Shown here in pieces: positions 45,465 to 54,444 of a stretch of 64,000 nt of DNA. Source of the stretch: Lacticaseibacillus absianus. GTDB taxonomy: Bacteria; Bacillota; Bacilli; Lactobacillales; Lactobacillaceae. A program made the translations under genes and the position numbers. Where the stretch lies: contig NZ_JABEKX010000001.1 of the NCBI RefSeq assembly GCF_013407595.1, forward strand, positions 762,522 through 826,521. Direction: 5' to 3'. The notes beneath the pieces were generated by a model, which saw only the letters and a list, made by a program, of their open reading frames with translations, was not told the origin of the DNA and did no database searches. Each line of letters opens with the position of its first letter. Positions within the stretch are counted from its first letter, which is position 1.

Positions 45465-46373
45465 ATGCATCAGAGATATCCGCTGGCCAACGGAGGGCAC
45501 TGGCACTGCTATGAATCGGCCAGCGAAGCGGAGGTGCTGGCGCTGCAAGCCGATCACGCGATCCCGACGGCGTGGTTGCGTGCCGCACTCGACCCGCATG
45601 AAGATCCGCATGTGGAGGGCCTACATGGTGATGAGATCGCGCCGTTGCTGATCATCTTGCGCTTGCCGCTTGAAGCGACCAGCGCAACGGGTGATGCAGG
45701 GTTTGAGACCGCGCCACTGGCATTGGTCTTGAGCGACGCGGATCTGATCACGATCACCGCCAAGCCCCTGCGGCTCAAAAACGCTTTTTTGCAGGCGCTC
45801 GACGATGCAGACACGGCGAGCGGCTTGGCGTTAGGGATGATCTGGCACGTGTTGCACCAGTTCGTGCTAGACACCGATACCATGGCGGCACGCACACAGG
45901 AGATGGAGGTGCGCGTCGGCCACTCGTCACACAACACGTTGCTCTATGAGATCATGACGCTGGGCAAGAGCCTGGTGTACTTCACGGCGGCACTGGCCCG
46001 GAGCCGGGAGGTCGTGGCGGCGTTGCAGGATTCGCCGCGCTATTTTACGCACCAACAAGACGCTTGGCGCCTGCGTCGAGTCGAGGTGGAGGTGGGGGAG
46101 GCCCAGACGCTGGCGCAAAGCACCGAGGCGATCCTTGACCAGTACAACACCGCGATCTCCAGTGTGGTCGCCAACAACCTGAACCTGATCATGAAGGTCC
46201 TGACCTCGGTGTCGATCATCATGACGATCCCGACTATCGTCTCCGGTCTGTGGGGCCAAAACACGTGGCTACCGTTCCAAGAACCGATCTGGGGTTTCTG
46301 GGCCACACTGGTGATCACCGCCTTGCTGTGTGCCGGGACCGCTTGGTGGTTGAAACGCAAGGATTACTTCTGA
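45465..46373 (+). CDS. CorA-family transporter paralogue with GQN in place of GMN
   Basis: A 302-residue member of the CorA superfamily: helical cytoplasmic domain, two C-terminal membrane helices and a basic tail (KRKDYF). Alignment from the C terminus places G264-Q265-N266 (LWGQNTWLP) exactly where the first CorA has G277-M278-N279. The Met-to-Gln change in the selectivity motif is unusual. ATG 45465 with AAGGAGGTGA upstream is chosen; ATG 45459 overlaps that site. A -10-like TACAAT lies at 45439. Confidence 0.85.
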   Translation: MHQRYPLANGGHWHCYESASEAEVLALQADHAIPTAWLRAALDPHEDPHVEGLHGDEIAPLLIILRLPLEATSATGDAGFETAPLALVLSDADLITITAKPLRLKNAFLQALDDADTASGLALGMIWHVLHQFVLDTDTMAARTQEMEVRVGHSSHNTLLYEIMTLGKSLVYFTAALARSREVVAALQDSPRYFTHQQDAWRLRRVEVEVGEAQTLAQSTEAILDQYNTAISSVVANNLNLIMKVLTSVSIIMTIPTIVSGLWGQNTWLPFQEPIWGFWATLVITALLCAGTAWWLKRKDYF

Positions 46374-46409
46374 ATTGCCGCGGCGTCGCCGGCTTGTGGA
46401 CGAGCGGGC

Positions 46410-47774
46410 TCAGGGGCGGGTCATCGCCAGTGGGTCGACCCATTGCGCGTATTGGGCGGCGGTGACCTGCCCAGACGCCAACGCGGCGTCGCGCAGGCTC
46501 AGGCCGTCTTGCTGGGCGACTTGGGCGATCTTGGCGCTGGCTTCGTAGCCGATGTGCGGTGATAGCGCCGTGACCAGCATCAACGACTGATCCACTAAGG
46601 CGCGCATACGAGTCGGATCGGCGGTCAGGCCCGTGACAAGCAGACGGTCGAACTGGGCGATCCCGCCGGCCAGTAAGTCGCAGCTTTCGAGGAACGCGGC
46701 AATGATCACAGGTTTGTAGACATTGAGCTCGAAGTTGCCTTGGCTCGCAGCAACGCCGATCGTGACATCGTTGCCCAACACGCGAGTGGCGATCATGGTC
46801 ACGGCCTCGGCTTGCGTCGGGTTGACCTTGCCCGGCATGATCGAGCTACCGGGTTCGTTGGCCGGGATACGCAACTCGCCGTAGCCACCACGCGGGCCGC
46901 TGGCGAGAAACCGGATATCGTTGGCGACCTTGAGCAGGTCGGCGGCGACCGTCTTCAGTGCGCCGTGCATGCTCGTCAGCTCGCTGTGGCTGGCCAGACC
47001 GTGGAATTTGTTCGGCATGCTGGTGAACGGCAGGCCGACCTGAGCGGCGATCGCGGTGACCATCGCTTGGGTCTGCGCAGGGGTCGTGTTCAGGCCAGTG
47101 CCGACCGCAGTTCCCCCTAAGGCGAGTGCGAGTAGCTGCGGTTGGAGGGTGGCTAGGGTCTGCTCACCTTGCGCGAGGCTGGCACGCCAGCCTGAGACCT
47201 CCTGACCGAATGTCAAGGGCGTCGCGTCTTGCAAGTGCGTGCGGCCGAGTTTGACCGTGTTCGCGTAAGTGGCTTCCTTCTCCGCGAGCGTCTCATCGAG
47301 GTGACGCAGGGCGTCGCGCACCGCCGTCACCGCAGGGTAAGCCGCCAGGTGCATCGCGGTCGGAAAGGTGTCGTTGCTAGATTGACCGCAGTTCACGTGG
47401 TCGTTCGGCAACACCGGCGCGCCAAGTAAGGCGCTCGCGCGGTAGGCGAGCACCTCGTTGACATTCATGTTCGTCTGCGTGCCGCTGCCAGTCTGATAGA
47501 CATGAAGGGGAAAATGCGCCATCAGGTCAGCTGCCGGGAGGGCCAAAAGCGCGTCCGCTGCGGCATCGATCGCCGTTGCCACCGGCGCTGGTAAGGCCCC
47601 GGTCTCCCCGTTGACCTGTGCGGCCGCGCGCTTGATCGTGATCAGCGCGCGGATCACAGCCACCGGCATTAAGGGGCCGACGGTGAAGTTGTGGCGCGAG
47701 CGCTCGGTCTGGGGGCCCCACCAGACATCATCGGGTAACGTTACAGGGCCGAGGGAATCGTGTTCGATGCGCAT
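46410..47774 (-). CDS. fumC: Class II fumarate hydratase
   Basis: Oxygen-stable fumarase of 454 residues interconverting fumarate and L-malate. The signature GSSIMPGKVNP lies at about 315-325, and TGSGTQTNMNVNEV and the HLQDATPLTFGQE block are intact. It starts 1 bp after the mleR stop with AAAGGAG inside the end of mleR, so the two are co-transcribed. Its placement beside malolactic genes suggests that it supplies malate from fumarate. Confidence 0.95.
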   Translation of the reverse strand: MRIEHDSLGPVTLPDDVWWGPQTERSRHNFTVGPLMPVAVIRALITIKRAAAQVNGETGALPAPVATAIDAAADALLALPAADLMAHFPLHVYQTGSGTQTNMNVNEVLAYRASALLGAPVLPNDHVNCGQSSNDTFPTAMHLAAYPAVTAVRDALRHLDETLAEKEATYANTVKLGRTHLQDATPLTFGQEVSGWRASLAQGEQTLATLQPQLLALALGGTAVGTGLNTTPAQTQAMVTAIAAQVGLPFTSMPNKFHGLASHSELTSMHGALKTVAADLLKVANDIRFLASGPRGGYGELRIPANEPGSSIMPGKVNPTQAEAVTMIATRVLGNDVTIGVAASQGNFELNVYKPVIIAAFLESCDLLAGGIAQFDRLLVTGLTADPTRMRALVDQSLMLVTALSPHIGYEASAKIAQVAQQDGLSLRDAALASGQVTAAQYAQWVDPLAMTRP

Positions 47775-47775
47775 A

Positions 47776-48660
47776 TCAGTTCTCCTTTGTTGAGGTCAAG
47801 ATCGTGGTCAGCTGTGTCAACGTGGGGCTGGGAGCCAGCGTCTGGCTTGTCACCAGCTGCATGTGAAACACGGGCTGACCCGGGTCGCTCAGCCGGCGGG
47901 TGACCAGTGCGTCGCTCGGGGTGATGGCGATCTGGGCGAGCAAGGCGAGGCCGACTCGAGCCTGGACCATCTGCTTGAGCAGCGTCACGTCAGGCGTGCG
48001 GTACACGCTTCGCGGGCGCACGCCCGACTGACGGGTGAGCCATGTCAACGCTTGGGTGTGCACGAAGCCTTCGCTGAGCGTGACGAACGGTTCGGCTGCG
48101 AGGTCTGCGAAGTGTAGGGGTGTCCGCTTAGACAGAGGGTGATCGGGGGCCATCACGAGCACGAATGGCACTTGCGCCAGTGGCGTCACGCGGGCCCCAG
48201 GGACCTGAAGTGGCGCCGTCGAGCCCAGTAGCGCCAGGTCGAGCTGGCCGGCGCGGAGGTCTGCCAGCAGCTGGTCAGACCCGGCTTCGTGCGGCTGAAG
48301 CCGGGTCATCAAGCCGGCCGCCAAAAGCTGGGCCGCCAGCCGGGGGAATAGGACACTGCCGATGATCGGCGGCAGACCGAACTGCAACTTCGCCGCTTCG
48401 GCCCGGGCCAGCTCGGCCTCTGCCGCCGTGAGCTGCTGGATGATCACCTGCACGCGCGCAGCAAGCTGCTGGCCAGCCGGCGTCACGCTGATGCCGGCAT
48501 GGCTCTGGTCGCGGTCGATCAGGGTCACGCCGTAATGCCGCTCCAGGCGCTTGAGTGCCATCGTGATGGTCGGTTGCGTCACGCCGAAGTGGGCGGCAAC
48601 TTGCGAGAAGCTTTTGATGGTGCACAGTTCAGCGAAGTATTCCAGGTCCCGGGTGTTCAT
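47776..48660 (-). CDS. mleR: LysR-family regulator of malolactic genes
   Basis: A 294-residue LysR-type regulator with an N-terminal winged helix (FSQVAAHFGVTQPTITMALKRLE) and a periplasmic-binding-like effector domain. It is divergent from the malolactic enzyme gene, with an interrupted palindrome between them. This is the arrangement of MleR, which activates mleS in response to malate in lactic acid bacteria. Assignment to MleR rests on context. It heads an operon with fumC. Confidence 0.85.
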   Translation of the reverse strand: MNTRDLEYFAELCTIKSFSQVAAHFGVTQPTITMALKRLERHYGVTLIDRDQSHAGISVTPAGQQLAARVQVIIQQLTAAEAELARAEAAKLQFGLPPIIGSVLFPRLAAQLLAAGLMTRLQPHEAGSDQLLADLRAGQLDLALLGSTAPLQVPGARVTPLAQVPFVLVMAPDHPLSKRTPLHFADLAAEPFVTLSEGFVHTQALTWLTRQSGVRPRSVYRTPDVTLLKQMVQARVGLALLAQIAITPSDALVTRRLSDPGQPVFHMQLVTSQTLAPSPTLTQLTTILTSTKEN

Positions 48661-48689
48661 CGTGTCCTCCTCTTACTCATATAAACGTA

Positions 48690-48706
48690 GCGTATCACAA
48701 ATACGC
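48690..48706. promoter_or_regulatory. Probable LysR-type operator between mleR and mleS
   Basis: Interrupted palindrome GCGTAT-cacaa-ATACGC, flanked by AAACG on one side and GTTT on the other. It lies just upstream of the mleS -35 and has the T-N11-A form bound by LysR regulators. Confidence 0.6.
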
Positions 48707-48709
48707 CGT

Positions 48710-48739
48710 TTGACTATCTTTTTTTGCCCGCGGTAAGCT
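48710..48739 (+). promoter_or_regulatory. mleS promoter
   Basis: TTGACT (48710-48715), 18-bp spacer, TAAGCT (48734-48739), directly downstream of the palindrome, a position suited to activation. Confidence 0.6.
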
Positions 48740-48768
48740 GGAACCATTAATCGATCGGGAGGCGCCAC

Positions 48769-50427
48769 ATGCACATCACACCGCAACAGTTGCTTCATGA
48801 CCCGTTTTTGAACAAAGGAACTGCCTTTACCCAGGCCGAACGCGATCGGTATGGGCTCAACGGCTTGTTGCCACCAGCGATCCAGACGCTCGACCAGCAG
48901 GTGCGCCAGGCGTACGCACAGTATCAACGCAAAGCCAACGCCCTAGAGAAGCGGCTGTTTTTGATGCAGTTGTTCAACGTCAATCACGTCTTGTTCTACA
49001 AGCTGTTCTCGGCACACCTCAGTGAGTTCATGCCGGTCGTCTATGATCCGACCATTGCGGAGACAATCGAGCAGTACAGTGCGCTGTTCATCGAGCCCCA
49101 AAATGCGACCTACCTGAGGATCACCGACACGGCGGACTTTCAGACCGTGCTGCGCCATGCGGCTAACGGGCGCGATATCCGCCTGCTGGTCGTTACCGAC
49201 GCCGAAGGGATCCTGGGGATCGGTGACTGGGGCACGCAAGGGGTCGACATCGCGGTGGGCAAGCTGATGGTCTACACGGCCGCAGCCGGTATCGACCCGT
49301 CGCAGGTGCTGCCGGTCGTGCTGGACGTCGGGACGACGAACCAGACGCTTTTGGCTGACGAGCTGTACCTTGGGTTGCGTCAGCCGCGAGTGTCCGGCGC
49401 CGCATACCGGGCCTTTGTCGACCGGTTCGTTGAGGCCGCGACCGCGGTGTTCCCGCACCTTTACCTGCACTGGGAGGACTTTGGGCGAGCCAACGCGGCG
49501 GCACTGCTCGAGCAGTACCGGGGGCAGTTGACGACCTTCAACGATGATATTCAAGGCACGGGGATCATCGTTCTGGCCGGCCTGTTCGGCGCGCTGAGCA
49601 TTTCGGGTCAGGCCTTGGCCGATCAAGTCTACTTGTGCTTCGGCGCCGGGACTGCAGGCGCTGGGATCGTCGCCCGCATCTATGCGGCATTCCTACAGAC
49701 GGGGATGGCACCGGCTGAGGCCAAGCAGCATTTTTACCTTGTCGACAAGCAGGGGCTGCTGTTTGAAGACGACCCGAGCCTGACACCGGCCCAGCGACCG
49801 TTTGCCCGCAAGCGGACAGAATTCAGCGCGCCAGACACGCTGACGTCGCTGGAGGCAGTGGTCGAAGCTGTTCACCCGACGGTGCTGGTCGGCACCTCGA
49901 CGCAGCCCGGCGCCTTCACGGAAAAAGCGATCCGTGAGATGGCGGCGCATACCGCAAGGCCGGTGATTTTCCCCATCTCTAATCCGACCAAGCTGATCGA
50001 AGCCAGTGCCACGGACTTGATCCGCTGGACCGAGGGACGGGCGCTTGTCGCGACTGGGATCCCGTCTGCGCCGGTCACCTACAACGGGATCACTTACGAG
50101 ATCGGGCAAGCCAATAACGCACTGATCTACCCCGGGCTGGGGCTGGGCACGATCGCCGTGGACAGCAGCCGGCTGTCGGATGCGATGATCGAGGCAGCTG
50201 CGCACAGCTTGAGTGGGTTGGTCGATGCTAGTGTGCCGGGCGCCCCGGTCCTGCCGCCGGTCGCGAAGCTCGATGAATTCTCCAAGACGGTGGCGATCGC
50301 AGTGGCGACTGCGGCTGTCGCCGAAGGACTGAATCGACAGCCCGTCACAGACGTTGCCGAGACAGTCTTGGCTGCGCAATGGCACCCGATCTATCAGCCA
50401 CTGCCCGAGATGATCGACTGTCCTTGA
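48769..50427 (+). CDS. mleS: Malolactic enzyme
   Basis: A 552-residue NAD+- and Mn2+-dependent enzyme that decarboxylates L-malate to L-lactate and CO2. It shares the malic enzyme fold: [19 protein letters not shown], then [16 protein letters not shown], and the nucleotide loop [14 protein letters not shown]. The divergent mleR context and length (about 540 is usual) favour malolactic over malic enzyme, but the distinction from sequence alone is modest. GGGAGG precedes the ATG. No permease gene is adjacent. Confidence 0.9.
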   Translation: MHITPQQLLHDPFLNKGTAFTQAERDRYGLNGLLPPAIQTLDQQVRQAYAQYQRKANALEKRLFLMQLFNVNHVLFYKLFSAHLSEFMPVVYDPTIAETIEQYSALFIEPQNATYLRITDTADFQTVLRHAANGRDIRLLVVTDAEGILGIGDWGTQGVDIAVGKLMVYTAAAGIDPSQVLPVVLDVGTTNQTLLADELYLGLRQPRVSGAAYRAFVDRFVEAATAVFPHLYLHWEDFGRANAAALLEQYRGQLTTFNDDIQGTGIIVLAGLFGALSISGQALADQVYLCFGAGTAGAGIVARIYAAFLQTGMAPAEAKQHFYLVDKQGLLFEDDPSLTPAQRPFARKRTEFSAPDTLTSLEAVVEAVHPTVLVGTSTQPGAFTEKAIREMAAHTARPVIFPISNPTKLIEASATDLIRWTEGRALVATGIPSAPVTYNGITYEIGQANNALIYPGLGLGTIAVDSSRLSDAMIEAAAHSLSGLVDASVPGAPVLPPVAKLDEFSKTVAIAVATAAVAEGLNRQPVTDVAETVLAAQWHPIYQPLPEMIDCP

Positions 50428-50448
50428 GGTAGTCGCCCGATCCGCCTC

Positions 50449-50498
50449 AAAAGCCAACAAGACCCGAAGCACGATCGCTTCGGGTCTTGTTGGCTTTT
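50449..50498. terminator. Bidirectional terminator between mleS and tpx
   Basis: Perfect 22-bp stem with a 6-nt loop (arms 50449-50470 and 50477-50498), with TTTT at each outer end on the respective strand. Confidence 0.9.
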
Positions 50499-50510
50499 GG
50501 GGGGCGGTGC

Positions 50511-51008
50511 TTAGTGGCTGTGTGCTTCGAGGTAGGCGAGCGCGGCGTCGTAGTCCGGTTCATCCGTCTGTTCAAGAACCAATTCACGGTAGACGATCTT
50601 GCCGGCCGGGTCGATGACCCAGACGCTGCGGGCATCCGTGTGATTGTCCGGGACTAGGAGCCCCAGTGCCGTCCCGAATTCGCCGGCGGCATCCGAGACA
50701 AGCTGGATGCGGTGAACGTCTTCAGCGGCGCACCAGTCCTGCTGCTGGTCGGTGGTGTTCGTCGAGACCGTGTAGAAACCGACGGTGTTGAACCCTTCCA
50801 TCGCCTGGTTGAAGTTCTTGGTCGAGATGCTGCAGACCCGGGTGTTGATGTCTGGCACAACGCTGATCAGGGTGTACTGTCCGTTCAGCGCCGCGCGGGT
50901 CAGCGGCTGACCGTCAGCGGCGGTCACCGTGAAGTCTGGTAGTGTCCGGCCGATCATCGGGGGTTCACCGACCGTCTGTTGTGGGGCGCCATGACGCGTG
51001 ATTTGCAT
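50511..51008 (-). CDS. tpx: Thiol peroxidase (atypical 2-Cys peroxiredoxin)
   Basis: Peroxide-reducing enzyme of 165 residues. The peroxidatic Cys59 lies in PDINTRVCSISTKNF and the resolving Cys93 in DWCAAEDV, the spacing usual for Tpx. It probably relies on thioredoxin. ATG 51008 has AAGGAGG upstream. It is divergent from a flavodoxin-like gene. Confidence 0.92.
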   Translation of the reverse strand: MQITRHGAPQQTVGEPPMIGRTLPDFTVTAADGQPLTRAALNGQYTLISVVPDINTRVCSISTKNFNQAMEGFNTVGFYTVSTNTTDQQQDWCAAEDVHRIQLVSDAAGEFGTALGLLVPDNHTDARSVWVIDPAGKIVYRELVLEQTDEPDYDAALAYLEAHSH

Positions 51009-51113
51009 AGAAACTCCTCCTTCACACTAGTTGACCCTAGTGTAACACAGTCGCGTCAGTATTTCGATTGCAGACAATTAAATTATCGTTTTGATGACAA
51101 ACCGGCCAGAAGA

Positions 51114-51143
51114 TTGAGTCGCCATGTGACAACTTGTTATAAT
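51114..51143 (+). promoter_or_regulatory. Promoter of the flavodoxin-like gene
   Basis: TTGAGT (51114-51119), 18-bp spacer, TATAAT (51138-51143). Confidence 0.65.
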
Positions 51144-51179
51144 ACAGGAGTGATGACAAGACAGGAAAGGAGCTCGCGC

Positions 51180-51677
51180 ATGGCCAAAATGGTGATCGTC
51201 TATACCTCGCAGACCGGCTTCACGCAACAATATGCGCTGCACATCGCGCGTGAGTTCCACTGCGAAGTGATCGATAGCAAGTTTATCACCGCCGCCGAAC
51301 TGGCGGCGGCCAAGTTGGTCGTCTATGGGGGTCACCTATGGGGCGATAAGGTCGGGGGCTTCACGCGGTTTTATCGCCAGTATGCCGCGGTCCTGCCGGA
51401 GTACCTGCTGGTGTTTGGGACTGGGATGCTGGCTGACGAGCAGGTGAATATTGAGCGGATCCGGGCGCGCACCTTCGAGCGCTGCGCGCAGTCCCCGCAG
51501 TTCTTCTACTTTCGGGGCCGCGTCGAGCCTAAGACACTGCCGGTCCGCTTGCGGCTACTGTTTCACCTCAACCGCCAGCGGGCTGCGGCACCGGAGACGT
51601 GTGCGCCGCAGTCGGACGCGGTGCGCCCGCTTTTGCGGGCGGCCCACCAACTCGACGACCTCGGCTTGTTGAACTGA
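51180..51677 (+). CDS. Flavodoxin-domain protein
   Basis: A 165-residue flavodoxin-like protein. The FMN phosphate loop is seen as YTSQTGFTQQYA near residue 8, with LVVYGGHLWGDKVGG and LVFGTGML further on. Its resemblance is to the menaquinone-independent protoporphyrinogen oxidase/flavodoxin_5 group, but the electron partner is unknown. ATG 51180 follows AAAGGAG; the upstream in-frame extension overlaps the tpx promoter region. Confidence 0.82.
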   Translation: MAKMVIVYTSQTGFTQQYALHIAREFHCEVIDSKFITAAELAAAKLVVYGGHLWGDKVGGFTRFYRQYAAVLPEYLLVFGTGMLADEQVNIERIRARTFERCAQSPQFFYFRGRVEPKTLPVRLRLLFHLNRQRAAAPETCAPQSDAVRPLLRAAHQLDDLGLLN

Positions 51678-51696
51678 TACCGCATGTGACCGGGGG

Positions 51697-51719
51697 CCGG
51701 GTGGGCTGCCCGGTTTTTT
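51697..51719 (+). terminator. Terminator after the flavodoxin-like gene
   Basis: CCGGG/CCCGG stem, 7-nt loop, TTTTTT. Confidence 0.75.
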
Positions 51720-51775
51720 GGTGTGGGCACCGCACAGAAAAAGGCGCAGCCACTGGGCCTGCACCTCGCTCAAAG

Positions 51776-53584
51776 TTAGCCGATCTCGGCGCTCAGCGCT
51801 TCGATCTGTTGTTCAGTTTCGTCCAAGAAGTGGACCAAGTTGCGCAGTGCCTGCGGGGTGGTGATGTCGACCCCCGCGACGCGGGCTTCCTCGACTGGCG
51901 GCATGGAATCGCCCAGGGCTAGGAAAGTTTTCCAATCATCCAAGGCAGGCTGACCGAGCTCACGCACACGCAGGTAGGCGCCGGTGGACACGACCATTGC
52001 GGCGGAGTATGTGTAGGAGTACAGCCCCATATAGTAGTGCGACTGGCGCATCCAGGTCAGCTCTGGCATCCCGTCGTCAAGGTCGACTGCATCGCCCCAG
52101 AACTGATGCAGAACGCCTTTTTTGAGGGCGTTGAGCTTGGCGGCATCGAAGGACTCGCCGGCGTCGATCAGCTTGTAGACTTCGCGCTGGAACGCCGCTT
52201 CCAACAGGTGCGTGACGCAGTTGTGGAAGTAGGTATCCGACAGCAGCCGACTCAAGGCGAAGCGCTTCATGCGCGGCTCGGTGGCTTTTTCGATCAGACT
52301 GTGGGTCAGGAGCAACTCATGGAACGTCGATGGGCCTTCAACGATGTAGGTCGACGGATAGACACCGAGGATCCCGTGTGCGGCAGAGGTCAGGGCCATC
52401 TGGCCGTCGTGACCGAGCTCGTGGACGAGGGTGTAGATGGCCGGCAACGTGTCGCTCCAGCTCATCAGGACATACGGATGCACCCCATATGGCTCGGTGG
52501 CAAATGCACCGGATTCCTTGCCGGCGTTCGGGGCAAAGTCGACCCAGCGTTCGGGAAAGGCGCGCATGATCAGCTTCTGGTAGTCCGGGCCGAGTGGCGC
52601 GATCGCGTCTTCGATGTACTTCGGCGCTTGGTCAAGGGTGACCTTAGGCGCAAACTCAGGGTCGAGGTCGATCTGCAGGTCGGTGTAGCCGATGTGGTCA
52701 AGTCCCCACAGTTGCTTGATGTGGGTGACATAGCGGCGCATCACGGGGCCGAGTTCGTTCATGATCACGTCGATCTGACGGTCGAACATGTCGCGGGTGA
52801 CTTCCTGCGGTGCGAGCAGGTAGTCGATCACGGAGTCATAACCGCGCATTGTCGCCAGCGTCTTTTCCTTGGCGACTTGATTGTAGTAACCGGCCGCCAT
52901 CGCGTTTTGGTATTGGGCCAGCGTCTTGCAGAACTGGTGGTAGGCCGCGCGCCGCACCTTGGTGTTCGGATGCTTCTGGTATTCCTCTTCGTACAAGACG
53001 AAGGACAGTGGGTAGGTCGTGCCGTCGACCTCGAAGCTGCCGAAGTCCATGTCGGCAAAAATACTCTGGCTCCGGATGGCGCTCGGCGCGTTCAATGCGG
53101 GGCTGAGCTCGGCCAGCGCTTTTTCCGCGGCGGGGTCGAGGGCCTGGGCCTTGCCCAGCTTGATGTGGCGGATGAACGCCGCGCGATCGACGTCGCCGGC
53201 CGCTGCTTCATCCAGGATCGCATCGGACTGTTGCTGCAATTCGGCGGTAAAGAAGGTCAGCTGGCCTTCCGTTGCGGCCAGCAGGGCCTCGGTCCGGTTG
53301 GCCCGCGCGGCCGCCGCCGCGTCGGTCGTGTCCGCCGAAGCTGGCAGGGTCCCGTAGTGGGCGAGTTTATCGACGATGGCCTCGATGTTGGCGTAGTCGG
53401 CCAGTGCATCGATGATCACCGGTGCAGCGGTCAGGCGTCCTTGGTACATCCGGGTAAAATCGGCGGTGAGTGCCTTGAGTTGGCTGATCGCCGCCTCAAA
53501 GGCGGTGTCGTTCGGGTAGATCGCGGTCAGGTCCCAGGTCAGCCGTGGGTCCACTGGCGCGCGGGGCAAAGATGTAGCAGGCAT
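51776..53584 (-). CDS. pepF: Oligoendopeptidase F (M3B)
   Basis: Cytoplasmic zinc peptidase of 602 residues that cleaves medium-length peptides. The zinc motif HELGH lies near 388-392 within LVHELGHDGQM. The N-terminal PepF region (TWDLTAIYPND) and the C-terminal catalytic domain are complete. GAAAGGAG precedes the ATG. A minus-strand extended -10 TGCTATAAT lies at 53635-53643. The long open frame on the opposite strand is a high-GC shadow. Confidence 0.94.
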   Translation of the reverse strand: MPATSLPRAPVDPRLTWDLTAIYPNDTAFEAAISQLKALTADFTRMYQGRLTAAPVIIDALADYANIEAIVDKLAHYGTLPASADTTDAAAAARANRTEALLAATEGQLTFFTAELQQQSDAILDEAAAGDVDRAAFIRHIKLGKAQALDPAAEKALAELSPALNAPSAIRSQSIFADMDFGSFEVDGTTYPLSFVLYEEEYQKHPNTKVRRAAYHQFCKTLAQYQNAMAAGYYNQVAKEKTLATMRGYDSVIDYLLAPQEVTRDMFDRQIDVIMNELGPVMRRYVTHIKQLWGLDHIGYTDLQIDLDPEFAPKVTLDQAPKYIEDAIAPLGPDYQKLIMRAFPERWVDFAPNAGKESGAFATEPYGVHPYVLMSWSDTLPAIYTLVHELGHDGQMALTSAAHGILGVYPSTYIVEGPSTFHELLLTHSLIEKATEPRMKRFALSRLLSDTYFHNCVTHLLEAAFQREVYKLIDAGESFDAAKLNALKKGVLHQFWGDAVDLDDGMPELTWMRQSHYYMGLYSYTYSAAMVVSTGAYLRVRELGQPALDDWKTFLALGDSMPPVEEARVAGVDITTPQALRNLVHFLDETEQQIEALSAEIG

Positions 53585-53803
53585 AGTGATGCTCCTTTCG
53601 GTTGCGTCGGCGTCTGAACGCCGGGGATGGACTCATTATAGCAGAGTGAGAACTGCATGAGGGGACGGAGACGCAAGTTCGGGCGATAATGCGTGGGGCC
53701 ACCTGGCGTGATCGAAGCGTTGGCCTGGGCCCTCGCACACTGCTTGTTATCCCGCGGGTGACGGTTGGACTCCCGGCGCTTGGATGGCCAGCGTGGTGAG
53801 CGA
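53585..53803. other. Intergenic region with the pepF promoter
   Basis: Contains the pepF extended -10 TGCTATAAT (minus, 53635-53643). Nothing else was recognised. Confidence 0.5.
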
Positions 53804-54355
53804 TCATTGTGCGTCTGGTGAGAACGCGCCCAACGCCTGATGGCCTGGCGCAAGCGTACGGTAGACGCGCTGATGGCCGTCGCCGGCAAACAATGGCGGC
53901 GCCAGAGTGAGCACGTCGAGTTGACCGTTATGAATGGCCGTCGCTTGAACGTATCGGTGGGTGATCGTCGCAGTGAAGTTGACGGCGCCGTGGGTCGTCA
54001 CCGCACTGTCGATACGCAGGCTCAAGGCGGCGAAGGCCGAAGTGAGCAACGGGCCGGCCTCGCTTGTGGTGTGCGGAAACTGGCCGCCAGCGAGCTTGGC
54101 CGTCGCGTGGTGAAACCCCGCGTATTCAAGTTGCGGCAGGGCGTCAGCGGGCAACCAGTTGATCGTGCAGACACCGGTGCGCTGGATCTGAGCAGCCGCG
54201 TGACCGGTCGCCCCGAGCCCGAAGCAGAACATATCACCGAGGCTGTAGCTTGAGCTACAAGTGGTGACATTGGCCCCGAACTGCGCGTCTTGGTAACCGA
54301 CGAGGAAGATCGGGTAAGCGAAGTAAGTCTTAGTGGTTGTGTGATCGATCAGCAT
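53804..54355 (-). CDS. Flavin reductase family (FMN-binding split-barrel) protein
   Basis: A 183-residue protein resembling the flavin reductase/DIM6 split barrel. The N-terminal YPIFLVGYQDAQFGANVTTCSS corresponds to the FMN-binding strand-turn region, followed by FGLGATGHAAAQIQRTGVCTINW, typical of family members. The substrate is unknown. AAGGAA lies before ATG 54355. It is divergent from an ArsR-like regulator, with a shared palindrome that suggests direct control. Confidence 0.65.
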   Translation of the reverse strand: MLIDHTTTKTYFAYPIFLVGYQDAQFGANVTTCSSSYSLGDMFCFGLGATGHAAAQIQRTGVCTINWLPADALPQLEYAGFHHATAKLAGGQFPHTTSEAGPLLTSAFAALSLRIDSAVTTHGAVNFTATITHRYVQATAIHNGQLDVLTLAPPLFAGDGHQRVYRTLAPGHQALGAFSPDAQ

Positions 54356-54398
54356 AGCGTTCCTTCTTTCTTTTTGCTAAGATAACCCCAAAACCATT

Positions 54399-54424
54399 CG
54401 AGTGCCATCGAAATATGGCGCTCG
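54399..54424. promoter_or_regulatory. Candidate operator between flavin reductase and ArsR-like regulator
   Basis: Inverted repeat CGAGTGCCAT (54399-54408) / ATGGCGCTCG (54415-54424), nine of ten positions paired with a 6-bp spacer. It lies in the 89-bp divergent intergenic region. Confidence 0.55.
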
Positions 54425-54444
54425 GGCCGAAAGAAGGAACTCGG

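Noticed and set aside
52037-53617. 526-codon open frame opposite pepF
   Set aside because: It is the complement of a fully supported gene; in high-GC DNA the antisense frame lacks stops. No domain or ribosome binding site supports it.
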